The notes under the pieces: generated by a model
The model's input: the letters and a program-made list of their open reading frames with translations, nothing else
The model's database searches: none
What the model was told of the DNA's origin: nothing
Origin: Cyclobacteriaceae bacterium
Lineage (GTDB): Bacteria; Bacteroidota; Bacteroidia; Cytophagales; Cyclobacteriaceae
Direction of reading: 5' to 3'
Assembly: GCA_024644875.1 (NCBI GenBank)
Contig: JAHEGY010000005.1
Location: 21,240 to 85,239 of the forward strand
Length of the DNA stretch: 64,000 bases
Shown here: positions 24,359 through 34,265 of the stretch, piece after piece
How the letters are laid out: every line of letters begins with the position of its first letter
Position numbering within the stretch: the first letter of the stretch is position 1
Made by a program: the position numbers and the translations under genes

Positions 24359-25297
24359 ATGAAAATAGTTTTTCTCGATAAAAGTACGGTTGGCAATGTC
24401 TCCAATCTTAAGATTCTTGAGGAATTTGGAGAAGTTGTTTATTATGCTGAGACCAAGCCGGAGCAAACCATTGATAGATCATCTAAGGCAGATATAATAA
24501 TTACCAATAAGGTAGTAATAGACAGAAAGGTGATGGATGCCAATCCGGGGATTAAACTTATCTGCATCGCAGCAACCGGCATGAACAATGTCGACCTCGA
24601 GTATGCTGCTGAAAAAGGCATTGCGGTCAGGAATGTAACCGGATATTCGACCCATTCTGTTACTCAATCTACTTTTGCCATGTTATTTGCGCTGCTGAAT
24701 TCCATACCTTATTATGACTTTTATGTTAAATCAGGATCCTATTCAAAAAGTCCTATTTTTACCCATCATGGTCGCGAATTTGTTGAAATAAGAGGAAAAA
24801 CCTTTGGAATTATAGGTCTGGGTGTAATTGGTCAGTCTGTTGCTAAAATAGCAGATGCTTTCGGATGCAGGGTAGTGTATTATTCCACCTCCGGGAATAA
24901 CAAGAAACAAGCCTTTCCTTGCCTGGAACTCGATGAATTATTATCCACGTCTGACATTGTATCCATTCATGCGCCATTGAACGAGAAAACCCATGATCTC
25001 ATTGATCTCAGCAGTTTAAGGTCCATGAAACCGACTGCAGTATTGATCAATGCAGGACGTGGTAATATCGTCAATGAGCAAGATCTTGCATTTGCTATTG
25101 ACAGCGGGATTATAGCCGGGGCCGCGCTTGATGTATTTGGAAGGGAACCTGTTCAGGCTGATAATCCACTGTTAGGTGTTAAAAATAAGGAAAACCTAAT
25201 TTTGGTGCCGCATATTGCCTGGGCGAGTAAAGAATCGAGAGAAATGCTGATAAAGGGCATCTATCAGAATATTGCTGAATTTGTCGAAGGGATATAA
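24359..25297 (+). CDS. D-2-hydroxyacid dehydrogenase
   Basis: A 312-residue NAD-dependent dehydrogenase of the D-isomer 2-hydroxyacid family (glycerate/hydroxypyruvate/lactate type). Landmarks: AATGMNNVDLEYAAEKGIAV, VTQSTFAMLFALL, the Rossmann motif GIIGLGVIGQSVAKIA (about 148-163), the catalytic Arg in INAGRGNIVNEQDLA, Glu in ALDVFGREPV and His in LVPHIAWAS. ATG at 24359 (MKIVFLD) is preferred to the TTG at 24314 or ATG at 24335. The 222-base gap upstream (24137-24358) is AT-rich and divergent; no clear element found. Exact substrate unknown. Confidence 0.93.
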   Translation: MKIVFLDKSTVGNVSNLKILEEFGEVVYYAETKPEQTIDRSSKADIIITNKVVIDRKVMDANPGIKLICIAATGMNNVDLEYAAEKGIAVRNVTGYSTHSVTQSTFAMLFALLNSIPYYDFYVKSGSYSKSPIFTHHGREFVEIRGKTFGIIGLGVIGQSVAKIADAFGCRVVYYSTSGNNKKQAFPCLELDELLSTSDIVSIHAPLNEKTHDLIDLSSLRSMKPTAVLINAGRGNIVNEQDLAFAIDSGIIAGAALDVFGREPVQADNPLLGVKNKENLILVPHIAWASKESREMLIKGIYQNIAEFVEGI

Positions 25298-25303
25298 GAG
25301 GTT

Positions 25304-26374
25304 TTACTCAATGATCTCGTCCTGAAGGGCTTCTTCCTTAATTCCTTTATCCAGCGAAAAGGTAAAAGAGGAGCCCGCTCCCATCTGACTTTCAACATGG
25401 ATGCGTTTATTATGTGCTTCCAGTATATGCTTTACGATCGCCAACCCAAGGCCTATCCCTCCCCTGTCTTTGGCTCTGCTTTTTTCAACCCTGTAAAACC
25501 GCTCAAATATCCTGTAAAGATCTTCACGGGGTATCCCTACCCCATTATCTTTGACTTCGATATTGATCAGATCATTATCCTCTTTAATGGTTACCACAAT
25601 CTCACTTTTTTCCTCTTTGGTATAATTGATGGCATTCAGGACAAGATTCAAAAAAACCTGAAATATTTTCTGCTTATCAGCATGCACATACACATCCTCC
25701 TGTGAGTCTTCACCAAATCGCAGTTTTAATGATTTTTTATCAGCTTTATTCTCCAGTTGATCAAACACTTCATTCACAAGATGATAGACATTAAAATGTG
25801 TATATGACATTTTAATAGTGCCAGTTTCCATTTGTGAGATGACCAACAGGTCCTGAACGAGTTTATCAAGTCTTGAGAGGCTTTTACCTGCTTTTTTCAG
25901 GAACCTGTTCCTTACATTTTTGTCACTGATCGCACCATCCAATAGGGTATGTATGAATCCCTGAGCAGCAAATAAAGGTGTTTTCAATTCATGTGACACA
26001 TCTGCCAGAAATTCCTTCCGGTAAGATTCCATTTTCTTGAGTTCCTTGATCTCCTGCTCCTTTAATTTTGCATATCGAGATATCTCCTTGCTTAATTTCT
26101 TAAAAGGATTATTTGGGCTATCCACTTCTTCTATGGAAAAACTAAGATCCTCATCTGTGATCTTTTCTAGAAGTTGGTTAATACGCTTGATCTCATCAAA
26201 AATAAAATACCGATATGTCAGGTAGATTGTAAGATAAGCAATAGAAAAGGAGATTAAACCAGCAACGATCAGGGCTAACAGGGGAACCTCTTCAAATAAG
26301 GTCAGAAAGGCAACGGTAACGAAGGATATCGATATACCCAAAAGTAAAGCTACAGCCCTGGAGCTCGAGAACAT
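25304..26374 (-). CDS. PhoR-like membrane sensor histidine kinase
   Basis: A 356-residue kinase with two N-terminal membrane helices (about 7-25 and 30-52) and almost no periplasmic loop, so it may sense within the membrane or through partners. A short linker follows, then the H-box SHELKTPLFAAQGFIHTLLD (about 126-145), N-box NLVLNAINYT, G1 IEVKDNGVGI, F-box FERFYRVEKSRA and G2 GGIGLGLAIVKHI. It is encoded 2 bases after its response regulator. The pair has the architecture of PhoR-PhoB, but no phosphate genes are nearby, so the stimulus is unknown. Confidence 0.92.
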   Translation of the reverse strand: MFSSSRAVALLLGISISFVTVAFLTLFEEVPLLALIVAGLISFSIAYLTIYLTYRYFIFDEIKRINQLLEKITDEDLSFSIEEVDSPNNPFKKLSKEISRYAKLKEQEIKELKKMESYRKEFLADVSHELKTPLFAAQGFIHTLLDGAISDKNVRNRFLKKAGKSLSRLDKLVQDLLVISQMETGTIKMSYTHFNVYHLVNEVFDQLENKADKKSLKLRFGEDSQEDVYVHADKQKIFQVFLNLVLNAINYTKEEKSEIVVTIKEDNDLINIEVKDNGVGIPREDLYRIFERFYRVEKSRAKDRGGIGLGLAIVKHILEAHNKRIHVESQMGAGSSFTFSLDKGIKEEALQDEIIE

Positions 26375-26376
26375 TA

Positions 26377-27066
26377 TCAGTTAGTTTCAAACTTATATCC
26401 TACACCCTTTAGGGTTGAAATATACCCCTCACCGATCTTTTCACGAACCTTACGAATGTGAACATCTACTGTTCTTGCCAATACATATACATCCGAACCC
26501 CATATATTTTGAAGCAATTCGTCTCTTGTATGTACCTTGTTCGGATTTTGAGCAAGATAAAAAAGTAATTCAAATTCTTTTTTCGGCAGGGTGATATTCT
26601 TATCTCTCTGGGTAACCGTATAACTGGATTTATCAATTACCAGATCTTTGACCTTAATGGTCGATTTCTGGACTTTATCTGATCTTTTTCTTCTGAAGAG
26701 GGCAGTTATCCGACTCATTAATGCCCTTGGTTTTATGGGTTTGACGATATAGTCATCTGCTCCCACATCAAAGGCCGCGATCTCAGAATATTCTTCTGCA
26801 CGGGCTGTAAGAAAAAGGATATAGGAATGCTGAAGGTCTGGTATTTCTCTGAGCTGACGACAAGTCTCCACACCATCCTGGTTAGGCATCATTATATCCA
26901 ACACAACCAGGTCAGGAATGTATGATTTTGCGATATCCACAGCCTTCATACCATTGGATGCTGTTTTAACATCAAATCCCTCTTTTTGAAGGTTATATTT
27001 TAATAATTCGAGAATATCTTCCTCATCATCTACTACCAATACCTTATACCCTCCTTTGGAGCTCAT
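26377..27066 (-). CDS. PhoB/OmpR-type response regulator
   Basis: A 229-residue regulator. The receiver (about 8-120) shows VVDDEEDILELL, phosphorylated Asp in VVLDIMMPNQDG (about Asp57), Thr in LTARAEE and Lys in IVKPIKP. The C-terminal winged helix (about 135-228) contains KEFELLFYLAQNPNKVHTRDE split over two strands and ends VDVHIRKVREKIGEGYISTLKG region typical of OmpR/PhoB. First gene of the two-gene operon with the kinase. The 110-base gap to the aminopeptidase gene upstream should hold its promoter. Confidence 0.94.
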   Translation of the reverse strand: MSSKGGYKVLVVDDEEDILELLKYNLQKEGFDVKTASNGMKAVDIAKSYIPDLVVLDIMMPNQDGVETCRQLREIPDLQHSYILFLTARAEEYSEIAAFDVGADDYIVKPIKPRALMSRITALFRRKRSDKVQKSTIKVKDLVIDKSSYTVTQRDKNITLPKKEFELLFYLAQNPNKVHTRDELLQNIWGSDVYVLARTVDVHIRKVREKIGEGYISTLKGVGYKFETN

Positions 27067-27176
27067 AATACGGAGTTATTGTTGAAAAGCTAAATTTATA
27101 CAGAAATGCAATCTTTAAAAATAAACAATTAAAATTTAATAAAAACTTAATGTTGGAATTGAAAATTTCTTAATAT

Positions 27177-28205
27177 CTACCGTCCAAATTGAGTTTTAAG
27201 ATCCACGATATATTCTGCCAGGCTACCATTATATTCATTCCGTAAAGTTTCCTCAAAACCAACTTGCCCTCCCCTGTAGCGAAGATATGACATAAAAAAT
27301 GTATTATCCGGCGTAAAATCATTGAAGAAATCCTTGTATGCTTTATTGTGAAATGGCAATTCCCGTGAACCTGCCATAAATTCTTCAATAGTTTTATGCT
27401 TCAATTCCAGTTTAGTTTCATGACTTATTTCTGAAGGAAATGAATTGTATAGACTATCCAATCTGTCAGTGCCTTCCAATACATAAGCCGTGAAAATTTT
27501 TTGGTCTTTTATCCTGATATTAAAAGATTCAAGTTCAGAAGATAAATTACCATATCTATCTGACAAAAAGAGCCTGGCACCTTCATTCCCAATAAAAGTG
27601 GCCAGGTTTTCGTTGAATTCCAGACTATCTTTAAGAAATATGGTGCCGTGTGTTAACTCGTGAATAATCAGGTCAGCCAATGACCCCACATTCCTATCCA
27701 GCATGTTAGAAAGGATTGGATCTTTGAGAATGCCAAGGGTTGACCAGCCTCCGGCCGTGCGGATATTTGCATCGTATCCTTTTTTACGAAATTTATCCCT
27801 TTCTTTTTCAGCCATATCATATCTGAAAAACCCTTTGTAAGAAAAGCTGCCCAGAAACGGGAATCCCCATTTGTACGCTTCCAACTCAAAGGGTTTACAG
27901 GCTGATACCACCCACATAAGATCCTTTCCTTGTTGATCGTAAAACGTTGTATAGTTTTTTGCTCCTTTTAATCCTAATTCTTCAATCGCATACCTTTTTA
28001 CATCCTCAATTACTTTCAACTTGGTTTTGAGTGAATCCGGGAAAGCGGGATCTTCCATAATTTCCTGAACCGGTTTTGCATCGATTATAATTTTCAGCTG
28101 ACCTTTGGCCTGAACATAGCCATAATATACCAGCTCATGTTTAATCACAATCAAGATAACCATAAGCAGGGAGATTGTATACAGTAATATCCTACCCCAG
28201 CTCAC
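27177..28205 (-). CDS. Putative zinc aminopeptidase (COG4324 type)
   Basis: A 342-residue membrane-anchored metallopeptidase. One N-terminal helix (about 5-22) anchors it. The family landmarks are TAGGWSTLGILKDPILSNML, the zinc motif HELTHGTIF (about 187-195) and NENLATFIGNEGARLFL, where the Glu would be the third ligand. These proteins are called putative aminopeptidases; activity is not well studied. The start is GTG at 28205, overlapping the TGA of the upstream barrel gene (GTGA), so the two are translationally coupled. Ends in KTQFGR. Confidence 0.82.
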   Translation of the reverse strand: MSWGRILLYTISLLMVILIVIKHELVYYGYVQAKGQLKIIIDAKPVQEIMEDPAFPDSLKTKLKVIEDVKRYAIEELGLKGAKNYTTFYDQQGKDLMWVVSACKPFELEAYKWGFPFLGSFSYKGFFRYDMAEKERDKFRKKGYDANIRTAGGWSTLGILKDPILSNMLDRNVGSLADLIIHELTHGTIFLKDSLEFNENLATFIGNEGARLFLSDRYGNLSSELESFNIRIKDQKIFTAYVLEGTDRLDSLYNSFPSEISHETKLELKHKTIEEFMAGSRELPFHNKAYKDFFNDFTPDNTFFMSYLRYRGGQVGFEETLRNEYNGSLAEYIVDLKTQFGR

Positions 28206-29344
28206 TTTCGTTTTCCTTTATTAAGCAAAAAATCAGTATTATATCTCAGAAAAAGCACCTCCATATGGTCAAGGTTACTATTGCCGAGATCATAAACCGG
28301 TTCAAAACGAAAAGCAAGTGACAAACCGCCTTTGAATTCCTGTTCATACATGATCCTTAAGAACAATAATTCCCTGTCTTCTTCCGTATAACCACTGCTT
28401 GAATAATCCCACGCAACAGATTGATATATGGGAGTCCCCTGCGGAGCTATAAATCTGTGACCATTCCAGTAGGAAAGCATTAGTTCAAAACCTTTATATA
28501 TTCCTGATACATTTGCAAAAAAACCCTGTCCCTGCCCGTAAGGAAAATCTAATGGTTCGTCCCCGGTAAAATAATCTGCATAATAATTATCAGTGCGGAT
28601 CTCATCCAACCATGTTATGCTATTCATAGGAAATATCAGACTAAATCCCAGGGCGGCATTGAAGTAAGTAATAGCCGGATTTGGATTGGTATCGATCTCG
28701 CCACCCACATGATTGGCCAGAAATTGAACCGGCAATTCAAGTTTAAAATTTCTGGAGTCATATAGCAGGTAATTAAAAGATAGCCCCACATTAAATTCTT
28801 CCTGTTCAGGATCCCCGAAACGTATCATATTCACCCAGTCAAGCCAGACATCTAAAAATAGCCTGTCGCTGGTCCATTTGAACTGGAAGCCATCTTCTAT
28901 CCTGCGGTTAACAACCCTCTGGAGATAGTATAGGGGTTCGATCAGTCTATGAGATGCTGCACCCTCGATCGATCCGAACAGGAATGCAAAATTCTTTTTT
29001 TTATATTTAATGGTTAGTATTGGTCGAATATCTGTAAAAGAACTATCCCCGAAGTCCTTCATGAAAAACCCCCCAACATCAAGACGGATCCGGCCAGAGG
29101 GGTAGTAGCTGAAATAAGGTTTAAACTGGTAACCAAATAAAGTATAACCCGCTGCTATATCGGTAGCATATTCATTATTCCAGAAATATCCTGAAATATC
29201 CAGTCCAAATTTGATAGCCCCGGAATCCATTTCCTGGATCTGGTAATGATCAGAAAATATAGTGTTGTCAAGTTGCCCGAATGTGTACAAAAATGCACAC
29301 TGACATATCGAATAAAAAAGGACAAAAGACTTCTTCATTTTCAT
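28202..29344 (-). CDS. Predicted outer-membrane beta-barrel protein
   Basis: A 380-residue exported protein with an N-terminal signal peptide (about 1-24, ending TFGQ). The mature protein is rich in aromatic residues in alternating strands (GLDISGYFW, AAGYTLFGYQFKPYFSYYP, RLFLDVWLDWVNMIRF), which suggests a 12- to 16-strand barrel. No named family is recognised. Its coupling with the aminopeptidase gene hints at joint function in the envelope. The last strand, FLRYNTDFLLNKGKRK, does not end in the usual aromatic residue. Confidence 0.65.
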   Translation of the reverse strand: MKMKKSFVLFYSICQCAFLYTFGQLDNTIFSDHYQIQEMDSGAIKFGLDISGYFWNNEYATDIAAGYTLFGYQFKPYFSYYPSGRIRLDVGGFFMKDFGDSSFTDIRPILTIKYKKKNFAFLFGSIEGAASHRLIEPLYYLQRVVNRRIEDGFQFKWTSDRLFLDVWLDWVNMIRFGDPEQEEFNVGLSFNYLLYDSRNFKLELPVQFLANHVGGEIDTNPNPAITYFNAALGFSLIFPMNSITWLDEIRTDNYYADYFTGDEPLDFPYGQGQGFFANVSGIYKGFELMLSYWNGHRFIAPQGTPIYQSVAWDYSSSGYTEEDRELLFLRIMYEQEFKGGLSLAFRFEPVYDLGNSNLDHMEVLFLRYNTDFLLNKGKRK

Positions 29345-29411
29345 TTCTCAGGCAATATAAACCCTTCTACTAAAATTTAAAATCTTTTACTTTGTTTGTA
29401 CAATTTAATTG

Positions 29412-29442
29412 TTGCTAATTCTGATCAATAATTGTACTTTCA
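29412..29442 (+). promoter_or_regulatory. Candidate recA promoter
   Basis: TTG at 29412-29414 and TACTTTCA at 29435-29442 are separated by 20 bases, close to the Bacteroidota pattern TTTG-N19-TAnnTTTG, and lie 32 bases before the recA ATG at 29474. Confidence 0.35.
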
Positions 29443-29473
29443 CATCTTTAACCATTTTACTACTGTTAAAATT

Positions 29474-30487
29474 ATGAGTGATCAAGAACAAAAATTAAAA
29501 GCCCTTCAACTCACTATCGACAAGCTCGATAAAACTTATGGGAAGGGGACAATCATGAAGCTCAGCGATGATCAGGTAATGAATGTCCCTGCTATTTCAA
29601 CCGGCTCCCTGGGTTTGGACATCGCTCTTGGTATCGGGGGTATACCCCGGGGTCGAATTACCGAGATCTATGGTCCCGAATCCTCAGGGAAAACAACTCT
29701 GGCTATGCATTGCATTGCAGAGGCACAGAAAAAGGGCGGTATAGCCGCCTTCATCGACGCTGAACATGCCTTTGACAAACTTTATGCAGAAAAATTAGGT
29801 ATCGATACCGAAAACCTTTTGATTTCTCAACCGGATAACGGAGAGCAGGCCCTTGAAATTACGGAACATCTGATTCGTTCCGGAGCTATAGATATCATCG
29901 TTATCGACTCAGTGGCTGCCCTGGTACCCAGGGGGGAACTTGAGGGTGAGATGGGAGACAGCAAAATGGGATTGCAGGCCCGCTTAATGTCCCAGGCCCT
30001 GAGAAAACTGACAGGCACGATCAGCAAGACGAAGTGTTCATGTGTATTTATTAACCAGTTGAGAGAAAAGATCGGCGTTATGTTTGGAAATCCGGAAACA
30101 ACAACCGGAGGCAATGCCTTGAAGTTCTACTCTTCAGTTCGGCTGGATATTCGAAGAATAGGGCAAATCAAGGAAAGTGCGGATAGTATCCTTGGAAACC
30201 GGACCAGGGTCAAAGTAGTCAAGAACAAAGTAGCCCCGCCTTTCAAGGTCGTTGAATTTGACATCATGTATGGTGAAGGGATCTCAAAAGTTGGGGAGGT
30301 CATCGATCTTGGTGTTGAACTCAATGTGATCCAGAAATCAGGATCGTGGTTCTCCTATTTGGACAACAAACTGGGTCAGGGAAGGGATTCTGTAAAAGCC
30401 CTGCTTTCAGATAATCCGGAACTTCTTGATGAACTGGAATTAAAGATCAAAGGAAAACTTGACGGTGAACCTGAAGAGGAGAACTGA
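29474..30487 (+). CDS. recA: Recombinase RecA
   Basis: A 337-residue recombinase for homologous repair and LexA-type cleavage. Seen are the Walker [12 protein letters not shown] (about 67-77), VDA-type IDAEHAFD, the Walker [23 protein letters not shown] segment (about 140-156), the L2 loop [27 protein letters not shown] split over 195-221, and a C-terminal domain ending in acidic residues. ATG at 29474 ([11 protein letters not shown]) fits the family; the longer frame from 29432 has no support. A promoter candidate precedes it and a hairpin terminator follows. Confidence 0.98.
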   Translation: MSDQEQKLKALQLTIDKLDKTYGKGTIMKLSDDQVMNVPAISTGSLGLDIALGIGGIPRGRITEIYGPESSGKTTLAMHCIAEAQKKGGIAAFIDAEHAFDKLYAEKLGIDTENLLISQPDNGEQALEITEHLIRSGAIDIIVIDSVAALVPRGELEGEMGDSKMGLQARLMSQALRKLTGTISKTKCSCVFINQLREKIGVMFGNPETTTGGNALKFYSSVRLDIRRIGQIKESADSILGNRTRVKVVKNKVAPPFKVVEFDIMYGEGISKVGEVIDLGVELNVIQKSGSWFSYLDNKLGQGRDSVKALLSDNPELLDELELKIKGKLDGEPEEEN

Positions 30488-30527
30488 TCTTTTCTGAAAA
30501 AGGATTTACCTATCCAATGAATTTTGT

Positions 30528-30560
30528 ATGGTCCTGCCAATGCGGGACCATTTTTGTTTT
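30528..30560 (+). terminator. Rho-independent terminator after recA
   Basis: A 7-base stem ATGGTCC/GGACCAT (30528-30534 with 30545-30551) encloses a 10-base loop and is followed by a T-rich run TTTTTGTTTT to 30560, 40 bases after the recA stop. The remainder of the 333-base gap (30561-30820) contains no gene or element I can support. Confidence 0.85.
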
Positions 30561-30820
30561 CTTCTTTAGTAATTCCTACTCAATCTATAACACTATGTAT
30601 ACTTCCAATTATTTATCAGGAGATATCATGTGCTAACAATTATTCGAGGAGGATCATATTATTTTAAGTAAGAATCAAACGACTGTTAGCCTATGGATTA
30701 ATAATCTTTATACCTGACGGGGGAGAAACAATTCTCATCACGATCTAATAAGGACGAAAAGTATCCTTGTTAGAGGGTCTCTAAAAACCAAAATATAGAA
30801 TATAAACTGAAACGGGAAAT

Positions 30821-32074
30821 TTAACTGGTCCGTATCGCGATAACCGGATCAAGACGGGCCGCTAAAGCTGCCGGGACAATACCTGAGACCATACCTATAA
30901 TACTAGACACACCCAGTCCCAGTATAATATTTTTGACACTCAGTACCAGTTCCAGTGAGCCTGTTGGAACCAGGATTGTGATGAGGTAGACCAGGAAGAG
31001 TCCGATACCACCACCGAGTAAACTTAAGAATATGGCTTCGAATAGAAATTGAAACAGGATGAAATAGTTTTTAGCCCCTAGAGACTTCTGAATGCCTATG
31101 ATATGGGTCCTTTCTTTAACAGAGACAAACATGATATTGGCTATTCCAAATCCTCCTACCAGGATTGAAAAGCTACCGATCACCCAGCCGGCAATACCTA
31201 TCACGTCAAATGTTGCACTAATGATATTTGCAAAGGCTTCCGGACGGTTTAGGGCAAAATTATCTTCCTGAATGGGCCTGAGTCCACGCCGGCTGCGCAT
31301 ATAACCCCGTATTTCATTTTCCAGCTTTACAAGGCCGACATCATCGTCCCTACCCTTAACCGAGATGACAGATTCAATTCCCCATCTTCGACCACTGTAA
31401 TACAATTTTTTAAAGCCAGTATATGGGATTATGCAAAAGTCATCATTACTTGGCGCATCGATCAGGTTCTCTCCCTGTCGTTTCATTACGCCGATCACCG
31501 TAAATTTCAATCCTTTGATACTGATCTGTTTTCCGACAGGGTCCTTATCACCAAATACACCTGAAGCAATTTCTGCTCCCAGAATAGCAACATTATTCCC
31601 GAAATTTACTTCAGAGGGAGAGAAATATCTTCCCTTTTCAATAGGTGTTTCATAAACATCGCTATACCCATAGGTCACTCCAAAAAGCGCCGTACCTCCA
31701 ATGCTGTTGTTCTCATGCTTAATAACCACATTCCCCCGTACTGCAAATAAGCAGATGCCATTCTCCAGGGTTAGATTATCCTGGAGAAACTCGAATTCCT
31801 CAAAACTGGCCTGAGGTCTTTTATAATATTCCCACCATGCATAATTGTTAGAAAATATCCAGGGAAATTTTTCCACACGGATCACTTTGTCACCTATAAA
31901 CGCGAGGCTGGCCTTCAAACTGCTTTCCAGGGAATCTACAACGGTGAGTACTCCGATAATTGCAAATATTCCAATGGTAACACCAAGTAATGAGAGTATT
32001 GTACGCATGAGATTTACCCGTAATTCATTGACGGCAAACCTGAAACTCTCAAATAATAATCTAACAAACAGCAT
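30821..32074 (-). CDS. MacB/FtsX-type ABC transporter permease
   Basis: A 417-residue membrane protein of the MacB family: one N-terminal helix (about 24-45, LLGVTIGIFAIIGVLTVV), a large periplasmic MacB_PCD domain (about 50-270) and three C-terminal helices (about 290-315, 345-370, 380-405) of the FtsX domain. GARLD-like ending AARLDPVIAIRTS corresponds to the typical PAxxAsxldPieaLR. No ATPase gene is adjacent, so the partner is encoded elsewhere. MacB-type systems use transmembrane mechanics to export proteins or small molecules, or to sort lipoproteins; the role here is unknown. Confidence 0.9.
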   Translation of the reverse strand: MLFVRLLFESFRFAVNELRVNLMRTILSLLGVTIGIFAIIGVLTVVDSLESSLKASLAFIGDKVIRVEKFPWIFSNNYAWWEYYKRPQASFEEFEFLQDNLTLENGICLFAVRGNVVIKHENNSIGGTALFGVTYGYSDVYETPIEKGRYFSPSEVNFGNNVAILGAEIASGVFGDKDPVGKQISIKGLKFTVIGVMKRQGENLIDAPSNDDFCIIPYTGFKKLYYSGRRWGIESVISVKGRDDDVGLVKLENEIRGYMRSRRGLRPIQEDNFALNRPEAFANIISATFDVIGIAGWVIGSFSILVGGFGIANIMFVSVKERTHIIGIQKSLGAKNYFILFQFLFEAIFLSLLGGGIGLFLVYLITILVPTGSLELVLSVKNIILGLGVSSIIGMVSGIVPAALAARLDPVIAIRTS

Positions 32075-32145
32075 GCTTGAGTTAATATTTATATAATTAT
32101 ATCAACAATTGTTAAATTCAACAATATATATTCATTCAAATTATA

Positions 32146-32153
32146 TATTTTTG
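32146..32153 (+). promoter_or_regulatory. Possible queA -7 element (TATTTTTG)
   Basis: TATTTTTG matches TAnnTTTG exactly and lies 50 bases before the queA ATG, in an AT-rich divergent region. No convincing -33 element. Confidence 0.35.
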
Positions 32154-32203
32154 CAAACCCATAAAAAATGGATAAAATATAATTTCTCGCTGTAATAATA
32201 AAC

Positions 32204-33250
32204 ATGAAATTATCAGAATTCAAGTATGATTTGCCCTCTGGTCTTATATCATTATATCCGGCAGAAAACAGGGATGAATCCCGTATGATGGTCATCAACC
32301 GGGAAGAAGGGACATTCAAACATAAAATCTTCAAAGACATAGTGGATTATTTTGACGACAAAGATGTGATGGTCGTCAATGATACTAAAGTTTTTCCGGC
32401 AAGGTTATATGGCAATAAGGAGAAAACCGGAGCTAAAATAGAAGTTTTTCTTTTGCGTGAGCTTAATAAGGAAATGCACCTCTGGGATGTCCTCGTAGAC
32501 CCTGCCAGAAAGATCCGGGTTGGTAATAAACTATACTTCGGCGAAGGAGACCTTATCGCAGAGGTGATAGACAACACCACTTCAAGGGGAAGAACCATAC
32601 GTTTCCTTTATGACGGTGAACATCAGGAATTTTACAATCTAATTGATTCACTCGGCGAAACCCCCTTGCCAAAGTACATAGAACGGGATGTTGAAGCGGA
32701 GGACAGGGAAAGATACCAGACAATTTATGCCAAACATGTTGGTGCTGTTGCTGCCCCGACCGCCGGATTACATTTTACCAAGCAGGTAATGAAAAGGCTT
32801 GAAATAAAAGGAATAGACATATCCCCTATCACCTTGCATAGCGGACTGGGTAGTTTCAGGGCAGTGGATGTAGAAGACCTCACCAAGCACAAAATGGATT
32901 CTGAGAACTATTCTGTTAATGATGAAGCAGCAGCTCGTGTAAACAAAGCCCTTGATGAAAAGAGGAGAATTTGTTCAATTGGGACTACTTCAATGAGGAC
33001 CCTGGAGTCTTCGGTTTCAGCTAATGGCAGGTTGAAAGCTAATTCGGGATGGACAGACAAATTTATATTCCCTCCTTACGAGTTTAAAATTTGTAATGCT
33101 TTGTTAACTAACTTCCATATGCCTGAATCCACGCTATTAATGATGGCCTGTGCTTTCGGTGGATATGACCTGATCATGAAAGCTTACCAGGAAGCTATCA
33201 AGGAGAAATACAGGTTCCTTACCTATGGGGATACAATGTTAATCATTTAG
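32204..33250 (+). CDS. queA: S-adenosylmethionine:tRNA ribosyltransferase-isomerase
   Basis: Transfers and rearranges the ribose of S-adenosylmethionine onto preQ1 in tRNA to give epoxyqueuosine at position 34. The 348-residue protein has the family blocks [20 protein letters not shown] (about 9-28), [26 protein letters not shown], the signature [18 protein letters not shown] (about 172-189), THLGLGSF-equivalent LHSGLGSFR and [13 protein letters not shown]. The final active-site Gly-Asp loop TYGDTMLI closes the protein. Forty bases separate it from ispD. Confidence 0.96.
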   Translation: MKLSEFKYDLPSGLISLYPAENRDESRMMVINREEGTFKHKIFKDIVDYFDDKDVMVVNDTKVFPARLYGNKEKTGAKIEVFLLRELNKEMHLWDVLVDPARKIRVGNKLYFGEGDLIAEVIDNTTSRGRTIRFLYDGEHQEFYNLIDSLGETPLPKYIERDVEAEDRERYQTIYAKHVGAVAAPTAGLHFTKQVMKRLEIKGIDISPITLHSGLGSFRAVDVEDLTKHKMDSENYSVNDEAAARVNKALDEKRRICSIGTTSMRTLESSVSANGRLKANSGWTDKFIFPPYEFKICNALLTNFHMPESTLLMMACAFGGYDLIMKAYQEAIKEKYRFLTYGDTMLII

Positions 33251-33290
33251 TTTCTCCCTGGAATAAATATTTGCATTTGACAGCAAATAC

Positions 33291-33974
33291 ATGACAATGA
33301 AACAATTTGCGGTGATCGTGGCCGGAGGATCTGGTTCACGGATGAACAGTGAGATCCCTAAACAATACCTGCCGGTTAATGGGTTGCCTGTCCTAATGCA
33401 TACCATCAGTGCATTCCATTTCTATAGTCAATCCCTTGAAATAATTGTTGTTTTACCCCCTAAGGATCTGGATTTATGGAAAGAACTATGTGAAAAATAC
33501 AGGTTCAATCTCCCTGTTCAAATTGCACCTGGCGGAGAAACAAGATTTCAATCGGTAAAAAATGGCCTTAAAAGGATCAGTTCGGATGGAGTTGTGGCCA
33601 TACATGATGGTGTACGCCCTTTAGTAAATAAAGAGATCATTGCTGCATCTTATGAGATCGCCGCCTTACATGGTAGCGCCATTGCAGCGGTCAGGCTGAA
33701 AGAATCAATTCGAGTTACAGATAAGGACCAGACAAAAACAGCAGACAGGTCAAAATACAGGATCATACAAACTCCTCAAACCTTTCAGGTGAGTCTGATC
33801 AAAGAGGCTTATAAGATCCCGGAAGACCCTCAATTTACGGATGATGCCAGTGTTCTGGAAAAAACAGGGCATAAAATTTCCCTGTTTGAGGGAAGCTATA
33901 AAAACATCAAGATTACAACACCGGAGGACCTGATTATAGCTGAGGCATTTTTAAAAAATCAACTGCTGAATTAA
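33291..33974 (+). CDS. ispD: 2-C-methyl-D-erythritol 4-phosphate cytidylyltransferase
   Basis: Third step of the MEP isoprenoid pathway: forms CDP-methylerythritol from MEP and CTP. The 227-residue protein carries FAVIVAGGSGSRMNSEIPKQ (CTP-binding loop, about 5-24), VALAP-type PVQIAPGGETRFQSVKNGL, AIHDGVRPLV (about 103-112) and QTPQTFQVSLIKEAY. Start may be ATG 33291 or 33297. Its TAA shares bases with the stop of the convergent DUF2795-type gene. Confidence 0.95.
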   Translation: MTMKQFAVIVAGGSGSRMNSEIPKQYLPVNGLPVLMHTISAFHFYSQSLEIIVVLPPKDLDLWKELCEKYRFNLPVQIAPGGETRFQSVKNGLKRISSDGVVAIHDGVRPLVNKEIIAASYEIAALHGSAIAAVRLKESIRVTDKDQTKTADRSKYRIIQTPQTFQVSLIKEAYKIPEDPQFTDDASVLEKTGHKISLFEGSYKNIKITTPEDLIIAEAFLKNQLLN

Positions 33975-34192
33975 TATTCATCTTCATTGAAGAAGAAATC
34001 TTCTTTGGTAGGATAATCAGGCCAGATCTCTTCAATATTTTCGTAGGGTTGACCGTCATCTTCAAGTTCCTGAAGATTTTCAACTACTTCAAGAGGTGCG
34101 CCTGATCGTATGGAATAATCGATCAATTCATCTTTGGTTGCTGGCCAGGGCGCATCCTCAAGATAAGATGCTAATTCTAATGTCCAGTACAT
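33971..34192 (-). CDS. Small acidic DUF2795-family protein
   Basis: A 73-residue, strongly acidic cytoplasmic protein with the segment YLEDAPWPATKDELIDYSIR and a conserved tail IWPDYPTKEDFFFNEDEY. I recall this protein as broadly conserved in Bacteroidota under DUF2795. Function unknown. It has its own well-formed promoter candidate upstream and converges with ispD with a 4-base overlap of stops. Confidence 0.85.
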   Translation of the reverse strand: MYWTLELASYLEDAPWPATKDELIDYSIRSGAPLEVVENLQELEDDGQPYENIEEIWPDYPTKEDFFFNEDEY

Positions 34193-34231
34193 AATAATTC
34201 TTTAATAAACTTTCCTATTTGTAAAGGCGTG

Positions 34232-34265
34232 CAAATATAAAATCCTTTTTTTTTATAAAAACAAA
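34232..34265 (-). promoter_or_regulatory. Promoter of the DUF2795-type gene
   Basis: On the minus strand, TTTG (34262-34265) and TATATTTG (34232-34239) are separated by 22 bases, close to the Bacteroidota consensus TTTG-N19-TAnnTTTG, 39 bases before the ATG at 34192. The remaining part of the 332-base gap (34266-34524) is AT-rich with nothing else identified. Confidence 0.5.

Noticed and set aside
30517..30636. A 39-codon ORF after recA (ATG at 30517)
   Set aside because: It runs straight through the terminator hairpin and T-run at 30528-30560, and its composition is not protein-like.
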